DNA from: a virus
IMG/VR virus record: IMGVR_UViG_3300017971_000265
Location: 1-64,000 of that record
DNA: 64,000 nt
Direction: 5' to 3' (one strand)
Shown: positions 14,406 through 24,110 of the stretch, piece by piece
How positions within the stretch are numbered: position 1 is the first letter of the stretch
Layout: every line of letters begins with the position of its first letter
Made by a program: the position numbers and the translations under genes
Notes under the pieces: model-generated
What the model was told of the DNA's origin: nothing
Database searches by the model: none
Seen by the model: the letters and a program-made list of their open reading frames with translations, nothing else

Positions 14406-17400
14406 TTACTTCTACACGGGGGGGTCGTCACCGGTCCAAGCTTACTCTTATGGAGAAGCGTCAAGATCTGGCTCGTCAGTGGGAAAGTATGTCGGAGATA
14501 GAGAAGGCTGGTGTTCGGCACATTATAGATGAGGTTGATTTTCTCGGCACAGAGAATGATGTGGGGTTTGAGACGCTTGCTGAAATGTTTAGCTGCTCAG
14601 AGGTTTATCACGGTATAGCGGGGGCACATTATGTGGACCGTATCGCATCGGTAGAGGAATTTGTGTTGGATAATTACTATTTGGGCCATGTGGGGAAGTA
14701 TCTATGGCCCAAGTGGTTGGCAGATTTGCAGGAAGTATTTGCTGGTCGATATACCGAGGTGATTGTTACGGGGGCAATTGGCTCAGGGAAATGCCTAGAT
14801 GGCAAGACTGAATTCTATGATCCGGTGAGGGGATGTAGGTTAGTTTTAAAAGAGGTTTGTGCGCGTGATGACGTCCATGTTGTAGCTTTTGATCAAGAAA
14901 CGAACACGACTGTGACCAAAAAGGCTAAGGTGAGATTATCTGGAGAAAAATATCTGGGCACACTTACTCTTGCTAGTGGGAAAGTGATCAGATTAAGTCC
15001 AGATCATCCAGTTCTTACTGAGAATGGATGGAGCCCTATTGGTGATATAACTATGGGGGAGCTAATAGCAACGGCGCGTTCAGTTCCAGCGCCGGATTTT
15101 TGTTATGATGTTTCAGATGAAGAGGTAGAGTTTGTTGCTTTTCTTCTTGCAGAAAAAAGAGGAGTACTTGCAGAAAAAAGAGGAGTACTTGCAGAAAAAA
15201 GAGAAGTAGGTGCAACTGAAAACATTGGCAAAACGATTTTTCATCCACGGGGGACGAGATGGGTTCAGCATAAGTATGGTTTGCATGAGACGTCTCATAG
15301 AAAGCGTATACCTCCTGAATTTTATGGTTTATCAGATGAGCAACTGGGACTTTTCCTTAATAGAATATGGGCTTGCGATGGAAGTATTAATATTGCAGCT
15401 ATAGCTACGTTTGAGATTTGTTTGGCGAGTGAGTTGTTTATTCGTGATATTCAGCAACTACTATTGAGATTTGGTATTCATTCTCAACTTCAAAAAGGAG
15501 AGGGAAGTGAAGATTGGCAGTTAACTATTTCTGGGGCCGAAAACATCGGCCCATTGTGTGCTGCATTGGGGCCTGTCTTGGGAAAGGAAAGTGCATGGAA
15601 AGAGGCCGCTGAGTGGGCAAGGGTTAATCAAGACAATTCCAATATTGAACTCACTAGAATCGGGATGGATTTTGAGTCGCCAGAGCGATGTTCTTGGTGG
15701 ACTGGCGTGTTTTGGGATCGGGTAGTTTCGTTTGATATAGATAATGAGATGAGCCCTGTCTATGACGTAGAAGTTCCTGGGCTTAAAAATTTTGCGCCGC
15801 ATAGTGTTATTGTTCACAATACTACTTTCTCTGATATTGGTATTGCGTACATGTTCTATGAATTGTGCATGTTGAGAGATCCACAGGCGACGTTTGGACT
15901 GATGCCAGGGTCGGAAATTGTTTTGGTCTGTTTCAACCGTGATAAAAAACTAGCTAGAGATGTTACGTTTGGGGGGTTGAAGCGCAAATTAGAGGTTAGT
16001 CCTTTTTTTAAAGAGTTAGGATGCAAGTTTGGTGGTTCTGAGTTGGTTTATCCAGATAAGAATATACGGATCATTGCTGTTTCGGTTCGTTCTGCCGACG
16101 CTTTGGGCAGGGATGTGTTTGGTGGAGTTATTGATGAGACAGAGTTTATGGAGGGGAGCATTTTGAAAGGGGGAGGTGGAGTAGCAGCGCCTGGGGAAAA
16201 ACCATTTGCTGAACTTTTGCATGAGTCGATTACGCGACGTATGAAGTCTCGTTATGAACGTGCAGGTGCTTTGCCTGGAAAGCTCTTTCTTTCATCGTCG
16301 GCGCGACATAAACAATCGTTTACGAATCGCCGCATCGCGAGTGCTGCGAATGATCCGGGAATTTTTTGTCGAGACTATGCCATCTATGACGTCGCTCCTG
16401 CTGAGCGATTTTCAAAGAAGCATTTCTGGGTCATGGTTGGGACCGAGCGTATCAAGCATAAAATATTTCATAGGCGGGAATTTAGAGCGCTAGGGGGTGA
16501 GGGTAGGAAACAACTGGAGGAAAAGGGTTGTCGATTTATCAAGGTGCCGGATAATTTTCGGCCTGATTTTGAGAGAAATATTGAGGATGCTATTCGGGAA
16601 ATTGCCGGAGTAGTGACGGTTGTATTATCTCCGTTCATCCAGATGAGAGATCGCATCTATGATGCCATTGATCCGACACTATTTCATCCCATGGGGTCTG
16701 AGGTGTGGCGTACCGATGAGGCGACTCAAATAGATTGGCGACGATTGGTAAAACTGTATGAGCGGCGTGTTGGGCCGGGTCGGTTAGTAGAAGAATTGAG
16801 GCCCATTCGGCACCCTGATGCTACGCGGCACGCGCATATTGATATCAGTTTGGGAGCAAGCGATCCGGCAGGAATATGTATTGCTCACGTGGTTGATACG
16901 ATAGACGTCGAGAGGAGGACAGAGGGGGGGAGGGAAGTTGTAGAGCAGGCTCCTTTGATTGAGGTGGATCTGATGTTGCGAATACTTCCTCCCCTTAACG
17001 GGGAGATCGATCTGGGATCTATTCGTGCCCTGGTCTATGATTTTGTAAAGCATGGTTATAATTTAACTTTTGTCTCGATGGATCTTAAGTTTTTGAGTGC
17101 TGATACCCTACAACAATTTGAGCATCAGGGAATTGATACTGAGGTTATCAGTGTGGACAAGACTATTCAGCCCTATACTTATTGCAAAACTGCCCTATAT
17201 GAGGGCCGGTTGAGTCTCTATGAATACCCCATTGTTTTACAGGAACTGGAGCAGTTACAGAGAGATGAAATAAAACAGAAAGTTGACCACGTGCCGGGTG
17301 GAAGTAAAGATGTATCTGATAGCCTGGCAGGCGTGGTTTTTAGTCTTTCCACCAAGCAGGCATATCGTGCTCCGATTATGAGAGGCATTAGTGAGTACGA

Positions 17401-17518
17401 GGATCATGATAAGAGTTCGGAGTGGATACGCAAGACGATGCATCGCACAGGGGAAGAAGCGCCTCAAAAAGTTGGTGACGTCCCAGAAGACGGCAAGCCC
17501 ATAATATTTACCGGGTAA
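14402..17518 (+). CDS. terL: Terminase large subunit with intein
   Basis: A 1038-residue precursor; about 695 residues after removing the 343-residue intein. TerL is the packaging ATPase and nuclease. The Walker A GAIGSGK ends at residue 130 and continues as TTFSDIG only after splicing. A Walker B candidate, GGVIDETEFME, lies near residue 577. Nuclease acidic residues fit AHIDISLG, VSMDLKF and KDVSDSLAG near residues 818, 897 and 966. Because the intein splits the P-loop, packaging depends on protein splicing. Followed at 11 bases by the polyprotein gene behind AAAGGAGAAAG. Confidence 0.93.
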   Translation: MITSTRGGRHRSKLTLMEKRQDLARQWESMSEIEKAGVRHIIDEVDFLGTENDVGFETLAEMFSCSEVYHGIAGAHYVDRIASVEEFVLDNYYLGHVGKYLWPKWLADLQEVFAGRYTEVIVTGAIGSGKCLDGKTEFYDPVRGCRLVLKEVCARDDVHVVAFDQETNTTVTKKAKVRLSGEKYLGTLTLASGKVIRLSPDHPVLTENGWSPIGDITMGELIATARSVPAPDFCYDVSDEEVEFVAFLLAEKRGVLAEKRGVLAEKREVGATENIGKTIFHPRGTRWVQHKYGLHETSHRKRIPPEFYGLSDEQLGLFLNRIWACDGSINIAAIATFEICLASELFIRDIQQLLLRFGIHSQLQKGEGSEDWQLTISGAENIGPLCAALGPVLGKESAWKEAAEWARVNQDNSNIELTRIGMDFESPERCSWWTGVFWDRVVSFDIDNEMSPVYDVEVPGLKNFAPHSVIVHNTTFSDIGIAYMFYELCMLRDPQATFGLMPGSEIVLVCFNRDKKLARDVTFGGLKRKLEVSPFFKELGCKFGGSELVYPDKNIRIIAVSVRSADALGRDVFGGVIDETEFMEGSILKGGGGVAAPGEKPFAELLHESITRRMKSRYERAGALPGKLFLSSSARHKQSFTNRRIASAANDPGIFCRDYAIYDVAPAERFSKKHFWVMVGTERIKHKIFHRREFRALGGEGRKQLEEKGCRFIKVPDNFRPDFERNIEDAIREIAGVVTVVLSPFIQMRDRIYDAIDPTLFHPMGSEVWRTDEATQIDWRRLVKLYERRVGPGRLVEELRPIRHPDATRHAHIDISLGASDPAGICIAHVVDTIDVERRTEGGREVVEQAPLIEVDLMLRILPPLNGEIDLGSIRALVYDFVKHGYNLTFVSMDLKFLSADTLQQFEHQGIDTEVISVDKTIQPYTYCKTALYEGRLSLYEYPIVLQELEQLQRDEIKQKVDHVPGGSKDVSDSLAGVVFSLSTKQAYRAPIMRGISEYEDHDKSSEWIRKTMHRTGEEAPQKVGDVPEDGKPIIFTG
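14792..15820 (+). mobile_element. Intein in TerL Walker A
   Basis: 343 residues from Cys (CLDGKTEF) to VIVHN, followed by Thr. Block A and B features are visible: a VAFDQET segment and SPDHPVL. The C-terminal HN is canonical. The central part retains LAGLIDADG-like pieces (VEFVAFLLAEK, and LGLFLNRIWACDGSI), so it derives from a homing-endonuclease intein. The first dodecapeptide runs into a triplicated 7-residue repeat, so the nuclease is probably dead. It holds two GACGTC sites, unlike the other inteins. Confidence 0.92.
15146..15208 (+). repeat. Triplicated 21-bp repeat inside the TerL intein
   Basis: Three in-frame tandem units of 21 bp encode LAEKRGV, LAEKRGV and LAEKREV. The first two units are identical. 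They sit at the end of the first LAGLIDADG-like helix. This looks like slippage in a nuclease domain no longer under selection. Confidence 0.9.
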
Positions 17519-17529
17519 AGGAGAAAGTC

Positions 17530-20500
17530 ATGACTCTAGTTGTAGCACAAAATATCAGGGATCAACTGCTTGGAAGGGGCGAGGGGAAGTATAGCCTCGA
17601 TACTATAGAGGACTATTTTCTTGAGGCGATGAATCTGATGTTGGGAGATCAGGATTTTGTGTCGGTTGGAGAGAATGTGTGGCAGGTAGAGGGTGAGACT
17701 CCGATTACCGTAGAGGTATTCAGAGTATTTCACGAGGCTACCGGACAAGATATCATCAATAGGGTAGTAATTGTGGCGGGCGACAATAGGAAAGAGGAGC
17801 GATGGGCACTTCCCCCGGCGCGTATTACCGAGAAGTTTTATTTGGATCATCTCAATGCGATCAAGGATTATGTTTCGCAATGTGTGATGGGCAGCATCAT
17901 AGGGGAAGACGTCGAGCTGGATGAAGCCACTTATAAACCAGGCAGCGTGGCTCACTTTCTTATGGTGCTGACGAGCAAGGTAATCCAGGCGGATCAGCGT
18001 CAAGAGAAGGCGGACATTAAGCGTGGAATATCGGTGAATATTTATCGCCTTGGACATTTTTTAAAAGCTATAAAGGATGTTCAAAAGGGTGTTTCTCGGG
18101 TGATGGGTAGCACTGAAAAGAAAGACTTATTGGTTTTGAAACAGCGAATCAGCCGAGCTTTTACTCCGCAGTTTTCTCCTTCCAAGTTTGTACAAAAAGC
18201 AATCGATAAATACCTGGAGACAGGTGCGCTTCCGAAGATCTCAGGCAAGCGGGGAACGAAACCTCCGTGGGAAGAAGTGGATGTAGAACATGATGACGTC
18301 GAGTTGGATGAAGGTTTGGCCAAGGCACCTTGGGAGAAGGGTGGTCCTTCATATGAGAAGCTTGGATATACAGTATTGGCAAAGGTAAAGGGGGTTTTTA
18401 AGACAGACAATGAGCAGGCGGCAAAACGGGTGGCTCGTGAGAAAGAACTCTCCTATGGATTATCAATCTATGGTTCGTGGTATATAGGCAGGCCGTATCA
18501 GCTAAAAAAGCTTGGTGTGCCTAGATGGCAGATAAGAGAAGACGTTTCATCTCTAAGGAAAAGAGACGGCGTGTCTTTATTTGTTGGGGAAGGGATAGAT
18601 CTAGATGAGGCTATTCAGTGGAAAAAGAAGAAGCAACCAGTGACAGGACTCGATAAGTTTGTTGCGGGCGATGTGCGTAACAAGATGGTACTTTCTCCAG
18701 CACTTGCTGGGGATGGCCGGATGAAGGGGTGGAGGCTCCAGTTTCCTAGTGGTGTCGTTATAAATCATCATATTGATGTTTCCGATTCTCATGGGGCGAA
18801 GCGGTGGGCGGAGAAAATAATTGCTACACGCAGAGAAGACGTCGAGTTGGGTGATACTGGATCAGTGGGGGATATTCAGTTGATGCGAGACGAGCTTCTG
18901 GGAGATATCGATGAGGCGTGTAAGACACCGGGCATGAAGAAGCGTTCTAAGGGGAAGGGTCGTGGCTTGGCCAAGGGCAAGGGCAGGGGGCCGTTGGGTA
19001 TTCCCATAGGAGACAAGGTTGAGTTGGAAGACGTCGAGATGAATGAGGCAAAAGAGTTGTCGCATAGAGAGGTGGAAAAAATAATTACATCCTATGCTTC
19101 GGAGTTGTTACCTCTTTTTGCAGACAAATGGAGTAGGTGGCCACAGGGCCAAGCGGCCAGGGAGATTTACAACGTTTTGATGAAAAAACATAAATTTTAT
19201 TCTAGCTCAAAGATGAGTAAGGAAGCTGGTGATATAAAGAATGTTGCTAGGACAATTTTGAAGCGGGGTGGTATCAAGGAAGACGTCGGGTTGGACGAGG
19301 CCCGGCGTAGGAAGAAGATGACCCCGCGAGTCGATCCCGACATCAAGAAGATTCGGCCAGGCACGGTGCCCAAGGAGATCACGCTGTTTGGTGGCAAGAA
19401 GCACGCGGTGGACCCCAAGGCGTGGAAGCACTTCGTGAAGGAGGCCAAGAAGAACAAGAAGTGGGCCGAAGATCACGAGTACGCGAAGAACCCGGACGAG
19501 TGGCCTGCCAGCGGCATAAGCAAGGACATGCTCAAGGAACGGCTCAGAAAATCGGTCGAGCAACTGGCCCTCGATTCGTATCGGTATGCCTATATGCGGT
19601 CGCACGGCGTGGCCAAGGCGTGGGGCTCGAATATGGCTCTCGATCCTGCCGCCAAGAGGAATTGGGAGAAGATCACAGGCAAGAAGATCGAGATCCCGAT
19701 GGACCCGGCTGAGAAGAAGGTGCTGGACGCGCTACGGAAGAAGCGCAGGAACGAGGGTGTAGACGTCTCTGGGTTGCGCGATGACCTTCTGGAGTGCGGG
19801 TGCGAGGACGAACTGGACGAGGCCAAGGGCTTTACCAAGGGGCAGCGCGTATCGACCCCGCTGGGACCGGGTGACGTGGCGTATCAGCGAATGGGTCCTC
19901 CGAACTACAGTGAGCCCGTGTCCGTGTCGGTGGTGATCGACAAGAAGCGCAACAAGCCGGGCTATACCGGGACGATGTTCAAGGCGAAGGACGTGAAGCC
20001 GCTCAAGGAGGATGTCGAGCTGGACGAGGGCATGACCAAGCACACCGTTTTCAAGTTCGGATCGCTGGATGATTTGTGGGATGCTCACGATGCTCTGCGA
20101 GAGGCTGGCATGAATGTCAGCCGGTGGACTGGTGGCTGGAACACCGGGATGCGTGGTCCAATCGCCGCGTGGGTTCACCAGAAGTCGAAGACTCTGGCAT
20201 TCGGTTCTCCGTCCGTAGCGAGCGAGGCCAAGAAGATCCTGTCCGCGAAGAAGATCAAGATCGCCAAGGAGTTCAAGGAAGACGTCGAGTTGGATGAGGG
20301 CGATTCCAATTATGCGCGTTCTGAACTTGGCTATTTGAAAAAAGGTGAGATATGGAGCATACAGATCAGGGATGACAGTGGTGGTGCAACAAAATGGATG
20401 GATATAAACAAAGAGGTAATTTCTGCGTTGAAAGGGAAGGGTCGGGGGACTTACGCTGCGAAGGAGATGGGCCGTTTGAAAAAAGGTGAGATATGGAGCA

Positions 20501-22515
20501 TGCAGATCAGGGATGACAGTGGTGGTGCAACGAAATGGATGAACGTTAGTCCTGGGAGAATCAAGGCGCTTATTTCGATATGGAGCAAGCAGGGTCAACG
20601 AGAAGACGTCGAGTTGGACGAGGCCAATAGAGGTTTGAAGTCACAGGCAAATTCTATTCTAGTGACGGCTCAGGAGATGGAGACAGATCCAGATTATTTG
20701 AGCAGAAAGCCTGTGTTGGTGAAGCCTTATGCGGAGAACATGAGGGGGCATGTCAAGGAGTTGTTGGCTCGAAGCAGAGATCCATTGGTAGAAGATATTG
20801 CCAATTCAATTAGCCAGATTCGACAGAAAATGGAAAAGATGGCTAGGTATAGTGGGGGGCGCATTCCTGCCGAAAGGTTTTCGGAGTTTTTTATAAAATT
20901 AAAAGCGCAGGCCAAGGGGATACTCTCTGCGCTGAGAAGCAAGTCGGTGGCGGAAGGCATATTAGATGAGGCCAAGAAGACCTACGTGGTGAACGTTAAG
21001 AAGTATTTCCGGGGCATCACGGATCGTGGCGCGGTGGTCAAGGCTAGGAGTGAGAAGGAGGCTATTGCCAAGGCTGCGAAGCAGCTTGGTAAGAAACCGA
21101 GTTATCTGGAGATTGAGAATGTGTACGAAGATGTCGAGATGAATGAGGGCGAAACTCTTTTTATTTCTCCGACTAAGGAGGGGAACAAAAAGTGGCAGAT
21201 CCTTCACAGCACTAGCGGGATGGTCGGGACAGGTGGCCAGATCATCAAGATAGGGGGCAAGAAGGAAATCAAGGCGCTGGCGGCCAAGCTCGCGAAGAAA
21301 TGGAAGGCCGAAGTCAAGGAACTGGCTGGCGAAGACATCGAGATGGAGGCTGGGGACGAAATTCACGCTCTCAGGGACGAGCTGCTTGGGGGCGTAGATG
21401 AGGCGTGCAAGACACCGGGTATGAAGAAGCGTTCTAAGGGGAAGGGTCGTGGCTTGGCCAAGGGCAAGGGCAGGGGTCCGTTGGGTATTCCTGTTGATGA
21501 GTTGGAAGACATCGAGCTGGATGAGGGCCGCAAGGTCAAGCAGTTTGAGTTGGGTGACATTGTACGTCATACCAAGAAGTTCTTGCGAAACACGGGTCAA
21601 TACACTGGAGTACCCAGGAGTGGAAAGGTTGTTGGTTTTATTGATCTTGCTGGAAAGAAACTACCAAGGGTGAAATGGGATGATGGTAATGAGGCTCCCA
21701 TTCAGCCGGAAAATATCGAAATACATCCGAGGCACAGGAGGCGTATCGAAGACGTCGAGTTGGATGAGGCTAAGACCATTGCTCAGTTTGATCCAGTGAA
21801 GGTGGGGACAAAGGTCAAGTTGGTTCGTGGCCTGTTTGATATGGAGAAAGATCTTTTGCGTAAGAAAAATGTGCATTTCACTTTCGTTCGGTGGGCGAAG
21901 CCTCACGGGCATGCTGTGGTGAAGGATAGTAGTGGAGCGAATTGGCATGTGCATCCCGAGTCTCTTATTCTTGCCGAAGATGTCGAGTTGGATGAGGCTA
22001 CGCCAGCTGGTGGTGCGGTAGCACTGAAAGCAATAGCGGCACTAATGAAGGATTTCCAATACGCTCCCAAGGAATCGAACAAGTATTATGCGGCGTTTGT
22101 ATATCGGGGACGAGGGGGTAATCAATCTAGGATACTCGCGAAAGCTGAGAGTGCCTTGGCTGATGCTGGTTTTGACGAAGCGTCTTTTGGCACGTCGGGG
22201 GCTGGGCTTATGGCCGAGACGAGGAGGGGCAAGGTCTGGGTCAATATATATCTACCAGGACTAAGGACAGAAGACGTCGAACTGGATGAGGCTGGTGTAA
22301 CTGGTTATTCAATTATGCAGCTTTATAATATTTTGGCCCGGACGGTTAAGAAGGGAACTGTAAAAGAGATCGAGATGATTCATAACGAGTTAAAGGCCAA
22401 GGGGGCTGATATGCACCTGGTTGACCTAATTATCAGATCGGGAGGAAAGCTTCCTGGTCGTGTCAAAAAAATAGCATCTTTGAGCGAGATGAGAAATGAG
22501 CTGCTGGGCAGCTAG
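17530..22515 (+). CDS. Giant head polyprotein with about 17 predicted prohead-protease sites
   Basis: A 1661-residue protein. The motif (E)DVELDE, or close variants ending in Glu before Ala or Gly, recurs with Glu at residues 132, 261, 360, 462, 506, 590, 764, 833, 923, 1031, 1147, 1206, 1273, 1291, 1332, 1413, 1489 and 1587. L-x-E is the cleavage pattern of T4-type prohead proteases. The pieces are about 20-175 residues and mostly basic. Several look like small SH3/KOW-like folds (near 765-825 and 1333-1400). A basic K/G/R segment starting ACKTPGMKKRSKG occurs at 463 and 1292; a second duplication, LKKGEIWS, occurs near 936 and 983. Location between TerL and portal fits an internal head role. 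Site 437 (VELGD) is degenerate. Confidence 0.8.
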   Translation: MTLVVAQNIRDQLLGRGEGKYSLDTIEDYFLEAMNLMLGDQDFVSVGENVWQVEGETPITVEVFRVFHEATGQDIINRVVIVAGDNRKEERWALPPARITEKFYLDHLNAIKDYVSQCVMGSIIGEDVELDEATYKPGSVAHFLMVLTSKVIQADQRQEKADIKRGISVNIYRLGHFLKAIKDVQKGVSRVMGSTEKKDLLVLKQRISRAFTPQFSPSKFVQKAIDKYLETGALPKISGKRGTKPPWEEVDVEHDDVELDEGLAKAPWEKGGPSYEKLGYTVLAKVKGVFKTDNEQAAKRVAREKELSYGLSIYGSWYIGRPYQLKKLGVPRWQIREDVSSLRKRDGVSLFVGEGIDLDEAIQWKKKKQPVTGLDKFVAGDVRNKMVLSPALAGDGRMKGWRLQFPSGVVINHHIDVSDSHGAKRWAEKIIATRREDVELGDTGSVGDIQLMRDELLGDIDEACKTPGMKKRSKGKGRGLAKGKGRGPLGIPIGDKVELEDVEMNEAKELSHREVEKIITSYASELLPLFADKWSRWPQGQAAREIYNVLMKKHKFYSSSKMSKEAGDIKNVARTILKRGGIKEDVGLDEARRRKKMTPRVDPDIKKIRPGTVPKEITLFGGKKHAVDPKAWKHFVKEAKKNKKWAEDHEYAKNPDEWPASGISKDMLKERLRKSVEQLALDSYRYAYMRSHGVAKAWGSNMALDPAAKRNWEKITGKKIEIPMDPAEKKVLDALRKKRRNEGVDVSGLRDDLLECGCEDELDEAKGFTKGQRVSTPLGPGDVAYQRMGPPNYSEPVSVSVVIDKKRNKPGYTGTMFKAKDVKPLKEDVELDEGMTKHTVFKFGSLDDLWDAHDALREAGMNVSRWTGGWNTGMRGPIAAWVHQKSKTLAFGSPSVASEAKKILSAKKIKIAKEFKEDVELDEGDSNYARSELGYLKKGEIWSIQIRDDSGGATKWMDINKEVISALKGKGRGTYAAKEMGRLKKGEIWSMQIRDDSGGATKWMNVSPGRIKALISIWSKQGQREDVELDEANRGLKSQANSILVTAQEMETDPDYLSRKPVLVKPYAENMRGHVKELLARSRDPLVEDIANSISQIRQKMEKMARYSGGRIPAERFSEFFIKLKAQAKGILSALRSKSVAEGILDEAKKTYVVNVKKYFRGITDRGAVVKARSEKEAIAKAAKQLGKKPSYLEIENVYEDVEMNEGETLFISPTKEGNKKWQILHSTSGMVGTGGQIIKIGGKKEIKALAAKLAKKWKAEVKELAGEDIEMEAGDEIHALRDELLGGVDEACKTPGMKKRSKGKGRGLAKGKGRGPLGIPVDELEDIELDEGRKVKQFELGDIVRHTKKFLRNTGQYTGVPRSGKVVGFIDLAGKKLPRVKWDDGNEAPIQPENIEIHPRHRRRIEDVELDEAKTIAQFDPVKVGTKVKLVRGLFDMEKDLLRKKNVHFTFVRWAKPHGHAVVKDSSGANWHVHPESLILAEDVELDEATPAGGAVALKAIAALMKDFQYAPKESNKYYAAFVYRGRGGNQSRILAKAESALADAGFDEASFGTSGAGLMAETRRGKVWVNIYLPGLRTEDVELDEAGVTGYSIMQLYNILARTVKKGTVKEIEMIHNELKAKGADMHLVDLIIRSGGKLPGRVKKIASLSEMRNELLGS

Positions 22516-22525
22516 AGGAGGATAG

Positions 22526-23824
22526 ATGTCGCGACTAGAGTCGATTCGGGCCTTACGGGATGCTGTTGTAGAAAACAAAAGGGTTGGAAATCAGTCTCGT
22601 CTTGAATCGGGAGAGAAGCCTCGGTCTAGGATCAGGTTGCCAATTTTGCCAACTAAGAAGAAAGAATTGAGGCAGAAAAAAATTGAGTGGAGTGGCATTG
22701 ATTTCCGTCAATGGCTTACTGACGTCAACGAAGCGGTAGATTCTATTACTGGGATGGACATGGATATTTTGCCAGAGATGCCTTGGCAGAGCTGGTTCAA
22801 AGAAGGGATGGAGCCAGAGGATGCGGCAAGGCTTGCGCTGGAAGCTGCAGAGTTAGGGGATGATATCTCTGAAGAGGAGGAGGAGTTGAATGAGCGTGGC
22901 TTTTTTAGGCCGTCGTATCAAAAATGGATCAGCAAGCTCGATAAGCGATTAAGAAAAAAGGGAGGGGCTACTCTTTCAGCTCTCAAAAGGGCGGGTCGAG
23001 TCTCTAATTCAACTCTCCATTCTATATTTATGAGCCAGGCCACGGCAGAAATGGCTGCTCGGATGCTGCTTCAGGCCGTAGGAACTCCGATGGAAGATGA
23101 AGCAGTGTCTCTTCGGAGGCGCAATTTTGTATCGGAGAACCAGATGGAGGATTCTTTTGATCAATTGCGTGACCTAATGGATGAGTTTGGGATTGGTACT
23201 AGCCGTCCCCCTGTGACGACACGGGATATTGGCGAACCAGAGGAAGGGCTCGATGAGGAAAATACATCTTCTTCTCAGGAAACCCATGAGCTTCCTCAGA
23301 AGGCCCAGAGTCCTTCTCAGTTGTCCCAAGACGTATCAAGTGCCATTGCTGCCGTAAGGGCTGTGGAGGAGAAGGAGCGGGCACACAAGGATGCTCAGAG
23401 TGAGATAGAAGAGGCTTCTGTTCAAGGTGGAGACTATGGAAGGTGGGGGCCAGCTACGACAGCGGCTGGATCGGCTGGCAGATCCTTAGCGTCGGCCATT
23501 GCTAAGGCGAGTGGTGAGAGCTATCATTTTCATCAGGAAGGGATGGCTCAAAGTGCGGATGTGGGATCGGATCTTTGGTTTGAGATCGAGCCAAAAAATC
23601 CTAAGAGCCCTATTTACTATTTGGGTATCAAGATAAAAGGGGACAAGGAAGATCCGCGATGGGATGTTATGCTTAAGAAGGGTGCTGGGCTGGGATCAGC
23701 TACTTCGGTTGGGTCGAAACGCGGCATAGAGACGTCTAAGTTAAAGGGGGCGATTAACGAACTCAAGGCTGGGTTGAAACAAAAAACGAAAAAGAAGGAT
23801 GGTGATAAAGATGCGGCCAGTTAA
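22526..23824 (+). CDS. Putative head protein with an internal class 1 tag
   Basis: A 432-residue protein behind AGAGGAGGATAG. The N-terminal region is basic, the middle is acidic with an EEEEELNE run near residue 120, and the C-terminus is Lys-rich. At about residue 194 it contains VSLRRRNFVSE, the class 1 tag in the middle of the chain. The Val codon is GTG (23105), so this could be an internal start or a fused tagged protein. The N-terminal L-R-D-A-V-V-E is also tag-like. Position before the portal suggests a head or cargo role. Confidence 0.6.
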   Translation: MSRLESIRALRDAVVENKRVGNQSRLESGEKPRSRIRLPILPTKKKELRQKKIEWSGIDFRQWLTDVNEAVDSITGMDMDILPEMPWQSWFKEGMEPEDAARLALEAAELGDDISEEEEELNERGFFRPSYQKWISKLDKRLRKKGGATLSALKRAGRVSNSTLHSIFMSQATAEMAARMLLQAVGTPMEDEAVSLRRRNFVSENQMEDSFDQLRDLMDEFGIGTSRPPVTTRDIGEPEEGLDEENTSSSQETHELPQKAQSPSQLSQDVSSAIAAVRAVEEKERAHKDAQSEIEEASVQGGDYGRWGPATTAAGSAGRSLASAIAKASGESYHFHQEGMAQSADVGSDLWFEIEPKNPKSPIYYLGIKIKGDKEDPRWDVMLKKGAGLGSATSVGSKRGIETSKLKGAINELKAGLKQKTKKKDGDKDAAS

Positions 23825-24107
23825 AGTGAGACTTCCGATGCATCACAAAGATCCTGAGACGGGTCAAATAAAAAGCACCTATGCGACCTATCGGGGCTAT
23901 GAGGCACAAGTCACGGAGGGAGAACGGCAGCGATTCCATACGGCACGGCTGTTCTATTTGAAAAACACCAAGGATGAGGATTGTGTATTCAGAGTCAGGG
24001 GCAACGGCATCTATGAGATGCAAAAGGTTGGTCTCAATCGCGTCTTAGCCAGTGGGACAATGATGGATTCGACACCTCCAGAAATTATTCCGCAGATGGG
24101 GCAGTAG
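23811..24107 (+). CDS. Hypothetical protein upstream of portal
   Basis: A 98-residue protein of mixed strands and helices overlapping the upstream gene by 14 bases. ATG 23811 was chosen with AAGGATGGTG before it; ATG 23799 is the alternative and would add four residues. No motif is recognised. Conserved placement directly before the portal hints at a portal-associated or packaging role. Confidence 0.6.
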   Translation: MRPVKVRLPMHHKDPETGQIKSTYATYRGYEAQVTEGERQRFHTARLFYLKNTKDEDCVFRVRGNGIYEMQKVGLNRVLASGTMMDSTPPEIIPQMGQ

Positions 24108-24110
24108 CGA

